The notes under the pieces are model-generated. The model was not told the DNA's origin. It saw only the letters and a list, made by a program, of their open reading frames with translations, and ran no database searches. 14,806 nucleotides of DNA from Candidatus Brocadia sp. (GTDB lineage: Bacteria > Planctomycetota > Brocadiia > Brocadiales > Brocadiaceae), in assembly GCA_030837935.1 (NCBI GenBank), contig JAUQXU010000050.1:1-14806 (forward strand), written 5' to 3'. The first letter of the stretch is position 1; every line of letters starts with the position of its first letter. The position numbers were made by a program, and so were the translations under genes. Below, in pieces: positions 13,425-14,806 of the stretch.

Positions 13425-14806
13425 CTACAATACCCTTAAAAAGGCAACCAGATCCTCTTTTTCCTGCTTTGTGAGTTTAACCTCAAGGATCAAGTTAAAG
13501 AATTCTACAGTATCTTCTAACGTTAATAACCTCCCGTCGTGTAAATAGGGCGGTGAATCCTTAATGCCACGCAGGGGAAAGGTCTTGATGGGGCCATCGG
13601 CACTGGCCATGCGCCCGTTGATCATGCGTGGTTTGTAGAAACGCTCCACCTTAAGGTTGTGCATGAGGTTATCTGTGTAATAGGGCGGCTGATGGCAAAT
13701 TGAACATCTGGCTTTGCCGAAGAACACATCTTGCCCTCGAAGCTCAGCCTCTGTGGCCTTTCTCGGATCCAGCATGCCATAGATGTTCAGCTTTGGTGCC
13801 GGTGGGAAATCCAGTAGCTCCTGAACCTCTGCCATGAAATGGACTTGACTTCCCCGTTCGAGGATGTTGACACCCTTTTTTGTGGCAATGACCGGATCGC
13901 CATCAAAATAAGCACTGCGCTGCTCAAACTCCGTGAAGTCCTCAATGCTTCTCAATGCCCGCTGCGATCCGAACAACCTCTGGATATTCACCCCGCGCAG
14001 GGAAGGGGTATCAATGCGATGACGAAATTCCTGCGGACGAGTATCACCAGCGAGATGTGTAGCGGCATTGGTATGTCCGTTCACGTGACATTCGAAGCAG
14101 GCAACCCCACGACCCGGTTGTTCCGAGCGACGGTCTTCTGTCTGGTTGAATTGCTGCTGCGGGAAAGACGTCACTAACAGCCTTAAGCCTTCAAGTTGTT
14201 TGGGATTCAGTATCCCATTGAATATCTCATAGTAGTTGGCGATGGTCACCAACTTACCCTGAGAGACGTCACCTAAGTCAGGCCGTGTGGTTAAATAAAT
14301 TGGTGGCGGGAACTCTGGCAAAAAGTGGTCCGGCAGATCGTAATCCAGGTCAAAGCGGGTAAGGTCTCTTCCCTCTTGTTTCTTGATCTCATCGATGTGG
14401 AACTTGGGGAAAACCATGCCACCTTCGGGATGATTTGGGTGCGGAAGCGGCAAAAAACCTTTAGGGAAGAGCTCTTTTTCCCATATCTCTTCCGGGGTCA
14501 TGGCTGCCAGCTTTTCCCAAGTCATGTCTTTTGGGAGCTTAACCCGCACACCTTCCTGAATGGGTTTCCCCCGGGACATAGTTACACCTTTGGCTTGGCG
14601 CTTGCTTAATTCGTAGCGCTCCTTAAGTAAGTCCATATGGCGCTTCATTACCTCCGGCTTAGCAGACTTCATTCGTACCATCATCTCTTTAAAGGACTCG
14701 GTAATAGTCACAGGTGCATAACTAGACCTTATCGCTTTCTTTTCCGGTTGCGTTTCCTGTGCGTAGGCGACACCTATTGCAATGATCACCATAGCAAAAA
14801 TCAGCA
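13425..14806 (-). CDS. Di-haem cytochrome c peroxidase (MauG/CcpA family), 5' end outside window
   Basis: The frame is open to the right edge. The first ATG inside (14792) falls within the hydrophobic core of a signal peptide (LIFA, then MVIIAIGVAYA, cut before QE), so the true start lies beyond 14806. Counting from that ATG, the two c-type haem sites are C232-F-E-C-H236 and C363-S-I-C-H367. The second domain carries TFPLRGIKDSPPYLHDGR (about 405-425), typical of the CCP/MauG fold. Residues 25-180 form a long N-terminal region rich in charged residues and Pro that is not part of a minimal peroxidase. Relatives reduce hydrogen peroxide in the periplasm with electrons from c-type cytochromes, or oxidise other substrates as MauG does. 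The following exported SOD would supply peroxide, which supports a peroxidase role. Confidence 0.88.
   Translation of the reverse strand, partial: LIFAMVIIAIGVAYAQETQPEKKAIRSSYAPVTITESFKEMMVRMKSAKPEVMKRHMDLLKERYELSKRQAKGVTMSRGKPIQEGVRVKLPKDMTWEKLAAMTPEEIWEKELFPKGFLPLPHPNHPEGGMVFPKFHIDEIKKQEGRDLTRFDLDYDLPDHFLPEFPPPIYLTTRPDLGDVSQGKLVTIANYYEIFNGILNPKQLEGLRLLVTSFPQQQFNQTEDRRSEQPGRGVACFECHVNGHTNAATHLAGDTRPQEFRHRIDTPSLRGVNIQRLFGSQRALRSIEDFTEFEQRSAYFDGDPVIATKKGVNILERGSQVHFMAEVQELLDFPPAPKLNIYGMLDPRKATEAELRGQDVFFGKARCSICHQPPYYTDNLMHNLKVERFYKPRMINGRMASADGPIKTFPLRGIKDSPPYLHDGRLLTLEDTVEFFNLILEVKLTKQEKEDLVAFLRVL

Noticed and set aside
1..14806. tRNA or rRNA genes
   Set aside because: No T-loop GTTCRA plus acceptor stem arrangement or conserved rRNA stretch was seen on either strand in the gaps.

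Overview
The window reads as a stretch of a bacterial chromosome in which every supportable gene lies on the minus strand. The gene content suggests a planctomycete of the anammox group (order Brocadiales). The clues are a giant SBBP-repeat surface protein, a DUF4405 membrane protein, exported haem and superoxide enzymes, flavoredoxin, and intergenic gaps crowded with C/G-rich palindromic repeats. This assignment is inference: there is no marker gene here, and a Nitrospirota or Desulfobacterota genome would look similar.

Layout from right to left, which is the direction of transcription. (1) 14806-12716: a di-haem cytochrome c peroxidase-family protein cut by the window edge, then 22 bases later a Tat-exported Fe/Mn superoxide dismutase. 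Together they look like an extracytoplasmic oxidative-stress pair. (2) 12433-11975: a small exported protein with a probable OB-like fold. (3) 11681-10637: a three-helix DUF4405 membrane protein overlapping or abutting an M23 (LytM) peptidase-like protein. (4) 10540-7115: flavoredoxin-like flavoprotein, cystathionine beta-synthase, cystathionine gamma-lyase/synthase and a YbaK-type tRNA deacylase. Adjacent beta-synthase and gamma-lyase suggest cysteine formation from homocysteine (reverse transsulfuration). (5) 7114-6222: almost 0.9 kb without a gene, packed with several kinds of palindromic repeat. (6) 6221-5736: a ferritin-like diiron protein. (7) 5735-5112: a long regulatory leader. (8) 5111-1: one uninterrupted reading frame of 1703 codons running off the left edge. 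It encodes an exported SBBP beta-propeller-type protein with two tandem CBM9-like domains, a Thr-Pro linker and the first residues of what looks like a LamG domain.

The most interesting part is the leader of the giant protein. On the minus strand it carries three tandem 14-18 bp palindromes spaced exactly 17 bp centre to centre, then a cyclic-di-GMP-I (GEMM) type aptamer core. After these come three 9-nt direct repeats, a strong intrinsic terminator with a U tract, and finally a ribosome binding site and start codon. This predicts that a very large surface or adhesin-like protein is switched by c-di-GMP through transcription termination, with a second layer from a DNA-binding regulator.

A second theme is a family of imperfect palindromes of the type CCCCTCC...GGAGGGG in nearly every intergenic gap. 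One sequence of the same kind appears to be embedded in frame in the N-terminal part of the giant protein.
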